From Posidonia oceanica (taxonomy: Eukaryota; Streptophyta; Magnoliopsida; Alismatales; Posidoniaceae): a DNA stretch of 64,000 nt. The first letter of the stretch is position 1, and each line of letters starts with the position of its first letter. The translations under genes and the position numbers were made by a program. Below the pieces are notes generated by a model that saw only the letters and a program-made list of their open reading frames with translations, searched no databases and had not been told where the DNA came from. Of this stretch, positions 46,850 to 57,200 are shown piece by piece. Location of the stretch: contig JAZBRS010000029.1 of the NCBI GenBank assembly GCA_037176725.1, forward strand, positions 44,216,001 to 44,280,000. The letters are read 5' to 3'.

Positions 46850-47628
46850 CGATCGATTACTTTACCAAGTGGGTGGAAGCAGCCTCTTACAGGACAGTCA
46901 CCGCTACGGCAACAGAAAAATTTATCAGAAACAATATTGTTGCCCGATATGGGGTCCCGCACTCTGTCATCTCTGATAACGGCTCAAACTTCATTGCCAA
47001 AAGGATCGAAGAATACCTGCAAAGTGTCAAGATCAAGCACCATCGATCCTCGCCCTATCGGCCTCAGATGAACGGAGCAGTGGAATCTGCAAACAAGAAC
47101 ATTGTCAAGATCCTGAAGAAAATGGCAGAAATCCACAAGGATTGGCACGACAAGCTCCCGTACGCACTCTGGGCGTACAGGACATCAATCCGGACCTCTA
47201 CAGGAGCCACCCCGTACTCTCTGGTGTACGACATGGAAGCGGTGTTACCTGTTGAAGTGGAAATCCCCTCTCTGCGGATCCTGCGGGAAGCTGAGTTGGA
47301 AGGAGCAGAATGGGTCGAAGACCACTGCGTCCAACTAAACTTGATTGATGAGCACAGATTGCAAGCCATGCACAACGCTCGCTGCTATCAAAAGCGGATG
47401 GCCAGATCATTCTTGAAGAAGGTCCAGCCCAGAAGCTTCCAGCCAGGGGACCTTGTCTTGCACGCCATTCATTTGCCTGACGGTCGAGGGAAATTCCGAC
47501 CCAATTGGCGTGGCCCCTTTGTGGTCAAGCAGATCTTTTCGGGAGGCGCTGTAACCCTTGAGGATATGGACCAGGTCGAGCAGTCTGAGCCCGTCAACCT
47601 CTGCTATCTGAAGAAATACTATCAGTAG
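46732..47628 (+). CDS. Integrase core and GPF module (partial pol)
   Basis: Open from about 46732, with Met at 46756, to TAG at 47628; 290 codons from Met. D13 in WGIDVIG, D74 in VISDNGSNF and E110 in NGAVESANK form a D,D35E catalytic triad. The C-terminus carries FRPNWRGPFVVKQIF, the GPY/F module of chromovirus/Tat-like integrases. The enzyme would insert element cDNA. The N-terminal HHCC zinc finger is absent along with RT and RNase H. The frame differs from the preceding protease-linker ORF, so without a frameshift or spliced RNA it would not be made as a fusion. The core itself has no stop, unlike gag. Confidence 0.9.
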   Translation, partial: APPHQLHNMSSPWPFSTWGIDVIGAIHPAASNGHRYILVAIDYFTKWVEAASYRTVTATATEKFIRNNIVARYGVPHSVISDNGSNFIAKRIEEYLQSVKIKHHRSSPYRPQMNGAVESANKNIVKILKKMAEIHKDWHDKLPYALWAYRTSIRTSTGATPYSLVYDMEAVLPVEVEIPSLRILREAELEGAEWVEDHCVQLNLIDEHRLQAMHNARCYQKRMARSFLKKVQPRSFQPGDLVLHAIHLPDGRGKFRPNWRGPFVVKQIFSGGAVTLEDMDQVEQSEPVNLCYLKKYYQ

Positions 47629-49107
47629 CCGAAAGCGGCCCCGTTGCAGATGCCCTTCTCCCACCTGCACTTGCATTCTCGTCTTCTTGCTTCAACTCTA
47701 CTTCAAATCATCATCGTCATCCTTTCAACTCTTGCATTCTTTCTTTTCAAATTATCATCGTCATCCTTTCAAACATCGCATCTTCTGCCCGGTGATGACA
47801 ACCGGAAGTGCTTGCCTGCTCTGGAAAGAGTCACCCTGCCTCACCTGGCACTACTTAGATGTCTTAGCGAGTGAGGGAGCCACCACCAATAAGGACAGGC
47901 GAACTGCCCAATCTCGCAAGGACATACACCTCTGAGGGAGAAAAAATGTTAGGTTGTGAGCTTGAAAAAAGTGAGAATAGACATCTAGGTTTGGGCACCT
48001 CCAAGGAACAGAAGACGAAGACAGAAGCCGGCCCTAGAGATAGGGGTGTGCAGTCTAACCCTGCTCCTTCTACCCATCACACAGCAGACCCAAAGCCTAA
48101 ATCCATTACAATTCAAGCACCCTTCTTTTGCCACCAGAATGGGGATAGCAAAAGCCTGAAAAAAAGAGGAAAAAGATCAAGCAAAAAAAAAAAGAAGAGA
48201 AAAAAAGAGATAGAACAAAAACAAAAAAAAAAAAAAAAAAGGAGAAAAGCAAGCAAAACAAAAAAAAAAGAAGAAGGAAAAGGCAAAGGTAGCCCAAAAA
48301 ACACAGGCACCGTTATCCCCCATACTTTACTAGAGATTCCCAGCATGTCAAGCCTGAAAAAGGGGTCTACCACATCCTCCCAAGAGCAAACACATACCTT
48401 CTCCTAGCTAGGGGCAGAGAAAGACTGCATACCTATGAGGGAGAAACCTTTCAAAAAAAGAGAGCTGAAAGAATAGGTGTAGGTCCTGAGAGTGCAGCCA
48501 GTAGCCTGTCCTCACCATATCACCACCTGTATAATGCCAACAACCTGTTCCGGAGCGCCACCAATAAGCCGAGAGTCTGAGTAGGACCCAGTGAGTCAAG
48601 AACCACTCCCTTCCTCTGCAGCAGGCACCAAAGCACTCCGTACGCTGAGGGCACTCAAGCATCCACCCAAGCATACCCATCCATTCAAACATACTTATTC
48701 ATCCAATAATATTCATCCCCATAAGCATATCACTAGCATCTTGCATTCATGCATCTTCTTTCTTTCCTTTCCCCTTCCGTCAATCTCTCCGCTCTGCAAC
48801 ACGCTCAGGCCCTGAGGCAGTACTTCTCCCCAGCAGAGGCACATCGACGACACTCAAGCTGCGCTGGTCCAGATTTCCTACCAACCCTCGCCCCCGTGTC
48901 CGCAAGGCTGCTGCAGAATCCCCTTGCTTATCAGTACTCAATTGCTATGTTCTGTTATCACTTTGCCTAGATGTATATGGAACTACTTTATCAGTCTCAG
49001 TTTCTGCTTGCTGTCAGTGATTACATACCTGCGAGATCTGACTGTTTATTGATAGCAGGTACCTTCAAGCCTCGCAGTAATCAGCCTGTCTTCTACAATC
49101 AAGTATA
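47629..49107 (+). other. Element III post-integrase spacer
   Basis: Non-coding. TC-rich words (47690-47770) are followed by an A-rich, oligo(A)-containing tract (48150-48290) and sequence matching element V (48410-48660 against about 61250-61470: GTAGGT...GTCC, CAGCAGGCA, CTGAGGGCA). ORFs over the A-rich tract (Lys-rich) are composition artefacts. Confidence 0.6.
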
Positions 49108-50309
49108 ATGGGTTTTCCTACTCTGCTGACTCCCGCACATTGCTCGGAAACCCTGCGAGAATGGATCGGCAGGCTCACTCAGGTAGACTGTGAAAAGCTG
49201 CGCCTGTGGGGCATACCAACCAAGCTGCTAAAGGCTGCTGATGTGGAGGTCAGCCGCCACCTTCTGTGTGCCGCCGCGAGATTCTGGAAGCCGGCGCACC
49301 ATGTCTTCCGTTTCAACAAAACTGAGCTGACACCTACACTGGAAGAGGTGCGTCGAATCTGCTGCTTTTCAAAAATCATGGGGCCGCCTGTTTTCATGAG
49401 GCGTGACGGATATCTCCGGGTCCTGAACCAACTGACTGGGCTCTCCACTCAAGCCTGCCAACAGAACCTAATCTGCACCAGTGGACCAGAGCCTATGCTT
49501 CACCTTGCATACTTTGATGATATCTTGAACAAGCGTGCTGACCTCGGAGATGAGCTGTGGCTCCGAGGGTTTGTCATTCGCTTCCAGGGCGAACTAATCT
49601 TTACTCATGGCCGACTGACAGTGGCCATCGAGGTCGCAGAAATTGCATTAGCTGTGGTGACCCAGCACATAGACCTGGCACTAGTTGTTCTAGCAGAGAC
49701 CTATCGCGGGCTGGACCGCATTTCTCATCGTTGCACCACTTCCACGGTTGCGGAGCACTCATACAAGTCTAGCTGACCGCGCACTTAGAGATGGACCTTC
49801 TACGCCCTCAAGTGCATGCTTTCGAAGCTTACTGCAGCAGCGCCCGTACCAGAGCAGACAAGAGCGTCAAAGACGAATACGAGAGGCTGTCAGCACTGAC
49901 TGACGACGCTGTGATCTGGCACATCGTTCCCTCTACAGCAGAGCCATTCACAATCTTCTTCAGCGCGCGTGACACGCGGCTGATCATTCTTCCAGGCTTC
50001 ATAGAAGGCGTAGAGTACCATCCAATCAGGGTCATGCGCCAGTTCGGCTTCTAGCAGGGCGCCTTCATTGACAGTACAGCGCCCGAGCTTCTACAGACTT
50101 ATCCTCTCAGCACCACTGCCCCAACCAAGAAGCTCGCTAGTCTGATGCAGCACGGGGTCCAATCTACAGACGTTGCAGCTGTGAGAGGTACTGGATGCAC
50201 TCCTGATTATGAAGCCGAAGTCCGACAGCTCTGGCCAATTACTGAAATTCCGCCAGGCGGCCCCCTATTCCCCGACTCCAGGCAGCCAAAGAAGGCTCGG
50301 GTTGACTAG
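49108..50309 (+). pseudogene. Extra ORF, DUF7745/plant-mobile-domain-like
   Basis: Opens with MGFPTLLTP at 49108. Features in order: FWKPAHHVFRFNKTELTPTLEEV, then LDLALVVLAETYRGLDR-like helix, HFHGCGALIQV, then GVEYHPIRVMRQFGF and a basic tail RQPKKARVD ending at TAG 50307-50309. This order (aromatic W/F-FRF, PTLEE, GC-LLQVW, RQFGF) recalls the DUF7745 / plant mobile domain group often found with plant gypsy elements; the family call is from memory. One frame change near 49740, TAG at 49770 and TAG at 50052 break it. It lies after integrase, in sense, where Tat elements are known to carry extra ORFs. Function is unknown; full reading length is about 400 codons. Confidence 0.65.
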
Positions 50310-50599
50310 GCCCTTGTGCGACCATCATGTGGTCTTCTTTCAAATTGTGCTGTACATTTCTGGCCTGCCGCAGGCATTGTACTTATCAAGATCATATCAA
50401 TGGAAACTGTTTCTGCTTTCTGCTTGCACATCAAGACTCTTTGCTGCATTGCATATCATCATCGTCATTATCTTGGGCCCTCTAATCAGACTTGCAGACA
50501 TCCCAACGCGGCGAAGTCCTCAGCACCCAATCCGGAGCCCAGAGCATCTGCAGGCCCGCGACACCAAGCTCCGCCGTCCGACATCCCCAGCTGGTCATC

Positions 50600-51440
50600 C
50601 CCGGCTGGACCACTGTCCTCTGCGGGCTGGCACCCCAAACTGCCCGGCAAAAGGTTCGTCAACCTGTCATCCTCCTCAGCTGTTCATCCTCAGCTGAGTC
50701 CTTTGCGGGCTGGCACCCCAAACTGCTCGGCGATGGGTTCGTCAACCTATCATCCATCCACTCACTTATCTATCTTTGCATCCTGATGCCAGGGACGCAT
50801 CGGCCATCCCCTGGTATCATCCTGATACCAGGGGCATCTTTCGGCCGCCCTGTGGTATCATCCCCAGCTGAGTCCCTTGCGGGCTGGCACCCCAAACTGC
50901 TCGGCGAAAGGTCCGTCAACTTGACACTCTTCTCGGCTGGTCATCCCCAGTCGAGTCCCCAGTTGGTCGCCCCCAGCTGGATCATTATCCTTGCAGGCTG
51001 GCACCCCAAACTGCCCGGCGAAAGGTCCGTCAACCTGTCATCCTCCTCAGCTGTTCATCCTCAGCTGAGTCCCTTGCGGGCTAGCACCCCAAACTGCTCG
51101 GCGAAAGGTCCGTCAACCTGACACTCTTCTCGGCTGGTCATCCCCAGTTGAGTCCCCAGTTGGTCGTCCCCAGCTGAGTTATCTTTGCGGGCTGGCACCC
51201 CAAACTGCTCGGCGAAAGGTCCGTCAACCTGACACTCTTCTCGGCTGGTCATCCCCAATCGAGTCCCCAGTTGGTCGCCCCCAGCTGGATCATTATCTCT
51301 GCGGGCTGGCACCCAAACTGCTCGGCGAAAGGTCCGTCAACCTGACACTCTTCTCGACTGGTCATCCCCAGCTGAGTCCCCAGCTGATCACCCTCAGCTG
51401 AGTCCCTTGCGGGCTGGTACCCCAAACTACTCGTCTGACA
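50600..51440 (+). repeat. 3' UTR repeats, 83-113-bp units
   Basis: About eight imperfect copies begin GCGGGCTGGCACCCCAAACT (50622, 50705, 50879, 50993, 51076, 51187, 51301, 51411), followed by GGTCCGTCAACCTGACA and CCCCAGCTGAGTCCC-type palindromic words. The first part is homologous, in sense, to the minus-strand hairpin repeats of element I. ORFs here are repeat-driven. Confidence 0.8.
50808..50834 (+). other. Strong hairpin CCCCTGGTATCA / TGATACCAGGGG
   Basis: Perfect 12-bp arms (50808-50819, 50823-50834) with a TCC loop, followed by CATCTTT. A related hairpin lies at 51497-51523 and another at 63248-63283. Confidence 0.85.
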
Positions 51441-51496
51441 AGCACGACACTCTTGTCATCACTCCCTGCTTTCGATGCCAAGGACGCGCTGGCCAA

Positions 51497-51523
51497 CCCC
51501 TGGTGTCATCCCGACACCAGGGG
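51497..51523 (+). other. Strong hairpin CCCCTGGTGTC / GACACCAGGGG
   Basis: Perfect 11-bp arms around ATCCC. Against the hairpin at 50808 one T:A pair is now G:C on both arms, so pairing is kept. Confidence 0.85.
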
Positions 51524-51709
51524 CATCTTTTGATCGCCCCTTGGTATCATTCTTTCCCTCTTTCCCCTATGACGTTCCTGGCGTCATGGGATGATTTCTT
51601 CTCATCATTCCCTTATCCCTTCTTTGCCGGCCGATAAGTCCGATATCTTATCATTCTCATCATTCCCTCATCCCCTCTTTGCCGGCCGATAAGTCCGATA
51701 TCTTATCAA

Positions 51710-52600
51710 TCAACACTTCTCATCATGATCTCATCCCCCTCTTTAGCTTAATTTCTCATCATGATCTCATCCCCCTCTTTAGATTAACTTCTCATCATGA
51801 TCTCATCCCCCTCTTTAGATTAACTTCTCATCATGATCTCATCCCCCTCTTTAGCTTAACTTCTCATCATGATCTCATCTCCCTCTTTAGATTAATTTCT
51901 CATCATGATCTCATCCCCCTCTTTAGCTTAACTTCTCATCATGATCTCATCTCCCTCTTTAGCTTAATTTCTCATCATGATCTCATCCCCCTCTTTAGAT
52001 TAACTTCTCATCATGATCTCATCCCCCTCTTTAGCTTAACTTCTCATCATGATCTCATCTCCCTCTTTAGATTAACTTCTCATCATGATCTCATCCCCCT
52101 CTTTAGCTTAAGTTCTCATCATGATCTCATCTCCCTCTTTAGCTAAATTTCTCATCATGATCTCATCCCCCTCTTTAGATTAACTTCTCATCATGATCTC
52201 ATCCCCCTCTTTAGCTTAACTTCTCATCATGATCTCATCTCCCTCTTTAGATTAATTTCTCATCATGATCTCATCCCCCTCTTTAGCTTAACTTCATCAT
52301 GATCGCATCTCCCTCTTTAGCTTAATTTCTCATCATGATCTCATCCCCCTCTTTAGATTAACTTCTCATCATGATCTCATCCCCCACTTTGGCTTAATTT
52401 CTCATCATGATCTCATCCCCCTCTTTAGATTAACTTCTCATCATGATCTCATCCCCCTCTTTAGCTTAACCTCTCATCTTGATCTCATCTCCCTCTTTAG
52501 ATTAATTTCTCATCATGATCTCATCCCCCTCTTTAGATTAATTTCTCATCATGATCTCATCCCCCTCTTTAGATCAACTTCTCATCATTATCTCATCCCC
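51710..52600 (+). repeat. 36-bp tandem array
   Basis: About 24 near-identical units of consensus TTCTCATCATGATCTCATCC plus CCCTCTTTAGMTTAAC. Unit variants (ATCCCC/ATCTCC, AGATTAA/AGCTTAA) partly alternate, suggesting a 72-bp or larger duplication unit. Edges at 51600-51710 and 52600-52650 share GCCGGCCGATAAGTCCGATATCTTATCA. The 12-residue ORF repeat (51679-52146) is a by-product of 36 being divisible by three. Confidence 0.9.
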
Positions 52601-52679
52601 TCTTTGCCGGCCGATAAGTCCGATATCTTATCATTCTCATCATGATCTTGCCCCCTCTTATCAATCAATCAATCACTCG

Positions 52680-53720
52680 TGCTAGGCTGATATTCGAAAC
52701 TATCTCAGGCTGATATTCCTAAACTATCATCTATCAATCACTCGTGCTAGGCTGATATCCGAAACTATCTCAGGCTGATATTCCTAAACTATCTTCTGGT
52801 CGATCCATGGTCGGCCCGCAGTTGTGTTATACGGCTGACATCCAGTAACTGTCCCTCGTAATTGCACTTTTCCAGTTGATAGGTCTGTAAACTATCCACC
52901 GGTTGACAGGACCGTAAACTGTCACTCCAGTTGATAGGTCTGTAAACTATCGCGTGCAATTACGTTATACGGCTGACATCCAGTAACTGTCCCTTGCAAT
53001 TGTGGTTTCCAGTTGATAGGTCTGTAAACTATCCTCCAGTTGATAGGTCTGTAAACTATCCACTGGTTGACAAGACCGTAAACTGTCGTTAGGCTGATAC
53101 TCCTAAACTATCACCAGCAATTGCATTATACGGCTAATATCCAGTAACTATCTCTCATCATTGCGCGTTTCCAGTTGATAGGTCTGTAAACTATCCGCCG
53201 GTTGACAGGACCGTAAACTGTCGCTCCAGTTGATAGGTTTGTAAACTATCCGCCAGTTGGTAGGACTGTAAACTACCACGCGCAATCATGTTATACGGCT
53301 GACATCCAGTAACTGTCCCTCGCAATGCCGTTTCCAGTTGATAGGACTGTAAACTATCCTCCAGTTGATAGGTCTGTAAACTATCCGCCGGTTGACAGGA
53401 CCGTAAACTGTCGCTCCAGATGATAGACTGTAAACTATCCGGCATTGCGTTATACGGCTGATATCATGTAACTATCACTCATGGTTTGTGGCTTCCAGTT
53501 GTTAGGTCTGTAAACTATCCGCCAGTTGATAGGTCTGTAAACTATCCACCAGTTGATAGGTTTGTAAACTATCCGCCAGTTGATAGGACTGTAAACTATC
53601 CCACAACCATGTTATACGGCTGATATCCAGTAACTATCACTCACAACTGCCTCCGGTTGACAGGACCGTAAACTGTCACTCCCGGTTGATAGGACCGTAA
53701 ACTATCCGGACGATAAGCCC
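52680..53720 (+). repeat. Covarying stem-loop array in the 3' UTR
   Basis: About 30 units of 25-45 bp of type CCAGTTGATAGGTCTGTAAACTATC. Stems vary in step: GATAG/CTATC (52878/52892), GACAG/CTGTC (52905/52919), GGTAG/CTACC (53259/53273). Interspersed units read CGGCTGACATCCAGTAACTGTC and GGCTGATATTCCTAAACTATC. The loop GTCTGTAAA or GACCGTAAA is almost constant. Confidence 0.8.
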
Positions 53721-54271
53721 GTCACCTTATCATTTTTTTTTCCTTTTCGGCGTGACCTTGTCCCAGGAAGACAAAGTCACGCACCCCCTTTCTGCGATAG
53801 GAGAGTTGGCCTCTCTCCCCTCGCGCCCCTTTTTCTTCTCTCTGCGAGCTTGCTCCCCGGGCGGGGACCAGCTGCTCCCTGTTTTCCTTCGCTTTGTCGT
53901 GCAAGTCTGGCCTCCCTGCCAGATATTCGCACCACATCGCGCCTTTTTATCATTTTCTCTGCATCATCTCAGCACTTTCTTAGCTAGCACTGCATATCAC
54001 TTTAGCATCATCAGTATCACTTGCACAGCATCAGCATTTTCTTATAACTGCACTAACTTTTATACTAACTCTTGCATGGCATTTGCATCAGCATGCATAC
54101 ACACAGCACAGCATCCATCAGCACTGGCATTTTGCATTGCGGCAACGGGCTACGATCTTCGGTGCATCCACCGAATAAGTAGCTCACGCCCATAGCAACC
54201 CGCTGCTCTTGCCGGTCAGATGGGGTGTCTTGTCAACCCTGAGCAGCGGCCGCGCTCCGCTTGCCCTCGCT
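53721..54271 (+). other. Element III 3' UTR, LTR-proximal part
   Basis: Non-repetitive and non-coding by my reading. It is T/C-rich at 53740-53960 with CATCAGCA words to 54130. It ends in a GATGGGGTGTCTTGTCAACCC...CTCAGGGA stretch that matches the LTR-adjacent 3' ends of elements I and IV. The ORF at 53752-54195 has no domain. Confidence 0.5.
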
Positions 54272-54285
54272 CAGGGAGGGGCATC
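54272..54285 (+). other. Polypurine tract of element III
   Basis: CAGGGAGGGGCATC ends directly at the 3' LTR start. The same tract occurs in elements I and IV. Confidence 0.85.
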
Positions 54286-57200
54286 TGTTGACACCCCATC
54301 TTGACAGGCCCGGACCCTTGGAGCCCTCTTGGTGATTGTTGGATCAGACCCCAACCAAACCCTAACCCTAATCCTCCTCTCTGCCCTTCAAAATCAGCCT
54401 GTTTTGTCCTAAACCTTTACCCCCCTTTCCAACCTCAAAACCTAATCAAAATCCATAGGAAAGCCCACCACTATCCACCCAACAGGCCTACCCAAGAACT
54501 TAGAAATTTCCAAACCTAACCCATTCCCAAAAACCATAGAAAACTTAGGTGAAACTATCCTTTTTCTACACCTTGAAACCCCTACAAAACCTCCTTAGAA
54601 TCAAACCAAAACTTCAGAACCAAGACTTCAAACCCTAGACTACCCACTCACCAATTTTCACCCCATTCCAAGACCATTAAGACCCTCTTTCACCCCAAAT
54701 TATCCTTTTCTCTCTCCGGGATTATCATTTTCTCTCTCCTCTCTCTCTCCTGATTATCATCTCTCTCTTCACCCCTTTCTTATCCCTTTTTCTGGTCTGG
54801 CTGTGGGCCCCCTCTGTGCTTCTATCCTTCCTCTATCTTATCCCTATTTTTACTTTATTTTTAACACTTTTTCTGAATTTTAAAAAAATCGTTTTCCTCC
54901 AACCTATCTCTTTTCCTCTTATCTCCCTCTTTTTTCCATTTCTTTCTTCCTTCTCTTTTTCTTTTCTCCCTTCTGCAAAAATCCACAAAAACCCATAAAA
55001 ATCTATAAAATCTCAAAACACAAAAGAAACAAATCAGAACCCTAAGAAAAACAATTAAAAAACGTTAAACAAGCAATTAACAACTTAAACTTAACTAAAT
55101 CAAGCTAAAAGGAAAACCAAACATGCAAGCTAAAAAATGCAAAACAAATCAAAAGAAAACACTGAAAAATCAACAAAAAAGCTAAAATAAAATCAAAACC
55201 CAGCAAAAATAAAAACCCCATCAGAAGAATTAAAAGACAAACCCTAAAAAGGAGAATTAAAAATCAAACACTAGAACAAGTAATTAAAGAAGGTAAAAGA
55301 CTTAACCTAATAAACATAAGAAAAACAAGATAAAAACTTAATTAAAAAAGAAAAGAAAAACACATCTGAAAGACTTAAAAAACACCCTCTCAAACCAGAA
55401 AAACCCAACCAAAAACTTCAAGAAAAATCAACAAATAAAAATCAAAACATAGTTTAAAAGACTTAAGAAAGAAAAAACCCTAAGAAGACTAAAACTTAAG
55501 AACCTAAAACCAACCCTGATTAATACGAAATTAAATCCTAAAAAATCCTAATCAATATCCTAAGTGCCCAACAAGGGAAACACAATTTTTAAAACAATTT
55601 AAAAAAGGTTTAACAAACGTTTAATCAAGTGAAAACTAATTAAAAGCAAAACCAAAACCCTAAAACCCTAATCAAGCCCAAAACACATTAATCAACCCAA
55701 AATAACCATTAAAAATTTTGATTAAAATCCTAACCTACAGCACAACCCTTCTAATATTTTTATTTATTTTTAGTTCCTTTTTATTAATTTTATTTCCCCA
55801 TTCTACCCTCTCATTCTACCTTACTTCTCTTTTTCTTTCTTTCTTTTCTTTACTGGGCCCTTTGGCCCGTTTCTTCGTTTTATTTTTTATTTTCTTCCTT
55901 CGGCCCACAGTCCAGCCCGCCTTCCTTCCCCTCCTTCTTCCTCCTCCTTTCTCAACATTTCCACCGGATTTTCTCCCACGAGCTGTGGCAACAGAGTTCC
56001 CTCCTCCATTTGAATTTCGAAGCTCCATCCTTTCATCTACAGCAGCTCGCCGTCTCCTCCATCTCAGCACCAAATCTGGAGGCATTGAGTGCCGGTCGCC
56101 TCGCCGTCTCCTCTGCTGCAGTATGACGCCGTTGTTTTCAAATTCCCAGCGCGCGTGCCGGCAGCTTCTCCTCATATAAGCCTGTGTCCTTCAACTCCGT
56201 TCAGAGGCTGGCAGTGAGCGATCCAGAGAGAGCAATCCAGAGCAAACAAGAGCGACCCAGAGAGAGCAAGCCACCAGAGAGCATTCCCAGAATTTTCCTC
56301 TCCACCTGTGCGACCCTCCATGTTCCTCCCGTTCATCCTTCCAATTCCAGAGAGAAGATGACCAGAGAGAGTGTTTGAGTGTCCACCAGTGCATCCCGGA
56401 GAGAGGCCACCCATTCCAGAGCTTTCCCATACCCAGACCTTCTCCATTTCCCTCCTCAAAATCCACCAGACTCCTCCCCTTCTTTTCCAATAGCCCAGCA
56501 CCACTTCAGGCCTCCATCTTTCTTCCAATTAATCCCCCAACCTCACCCTGAAACTCAGCATCCTTCCCGACCATTCCACCACCCGAATCACCCCTCAATC
56601 ACCCCCTGACCACCCGACACACCAGACCTGCAACCCAACAGAACCCACCACACAATTCCCTTCGCCAAAGTCCGCAGCCTCCTCCCAGATTCCACCCCGA
56701 CAATCCTTGAACCACCACCTTTCCAGAGCCTCCAACCTCGAACCTAACCGTTCACCACAGACTGCAAACTCCACTACAAACACCTGCATCAGCCATTGAC
56801 CAGAAATCCGATCAACTCCCAAATCCTCTCCACAGCCTCCAGAACAGCAATCCAATCACCCAGAATCACTCCCCGCACCTCTAGCAATCTTCCAGAACAC
56901 TCCATCCAGCCTGAGGAGCAGCAAACATCCTCCCTGACCTCCGGTAGCATTCTGTGAACCCAAAAGTGCCGAATCCTCACCCGAGCTGTAGAGCTTCAGT
57001 CCGGTCGATCAGAAAGCACCGGAGGGATGTTCTAAGGCAGCTCCAACCTTCGCGAGCGACTGACGATCACCGCAGCGACTGGACGAATGCCGCCGGCCAC
57101 CTCTGGAACCACTGACGTCGGGAGGACATCTCAGACGCGGACTCCGGTACATTTTGCTTCCCTTAGCTTCCTCTTCCTTCCCTCTTGCTTCTCCAGCCTT

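Noticed and set aside
48106..48407. Lys-rich plus-strand and Phe-rich minus-strand ORFs
   Set aside because: Caused by an A-rich tract after integrase.
51679..52146. 155-codon ORF with a 12-residue repeat
   Set aside because: It is the translation of the 36-bp tandem array, with no domain and no support outside the array.
51710..52600. CRISPR-like direct repeats (36-bp period)
   Set aside because: Units are contiguous without unique spacers, inside a plant retrotransposon 3' UTR.
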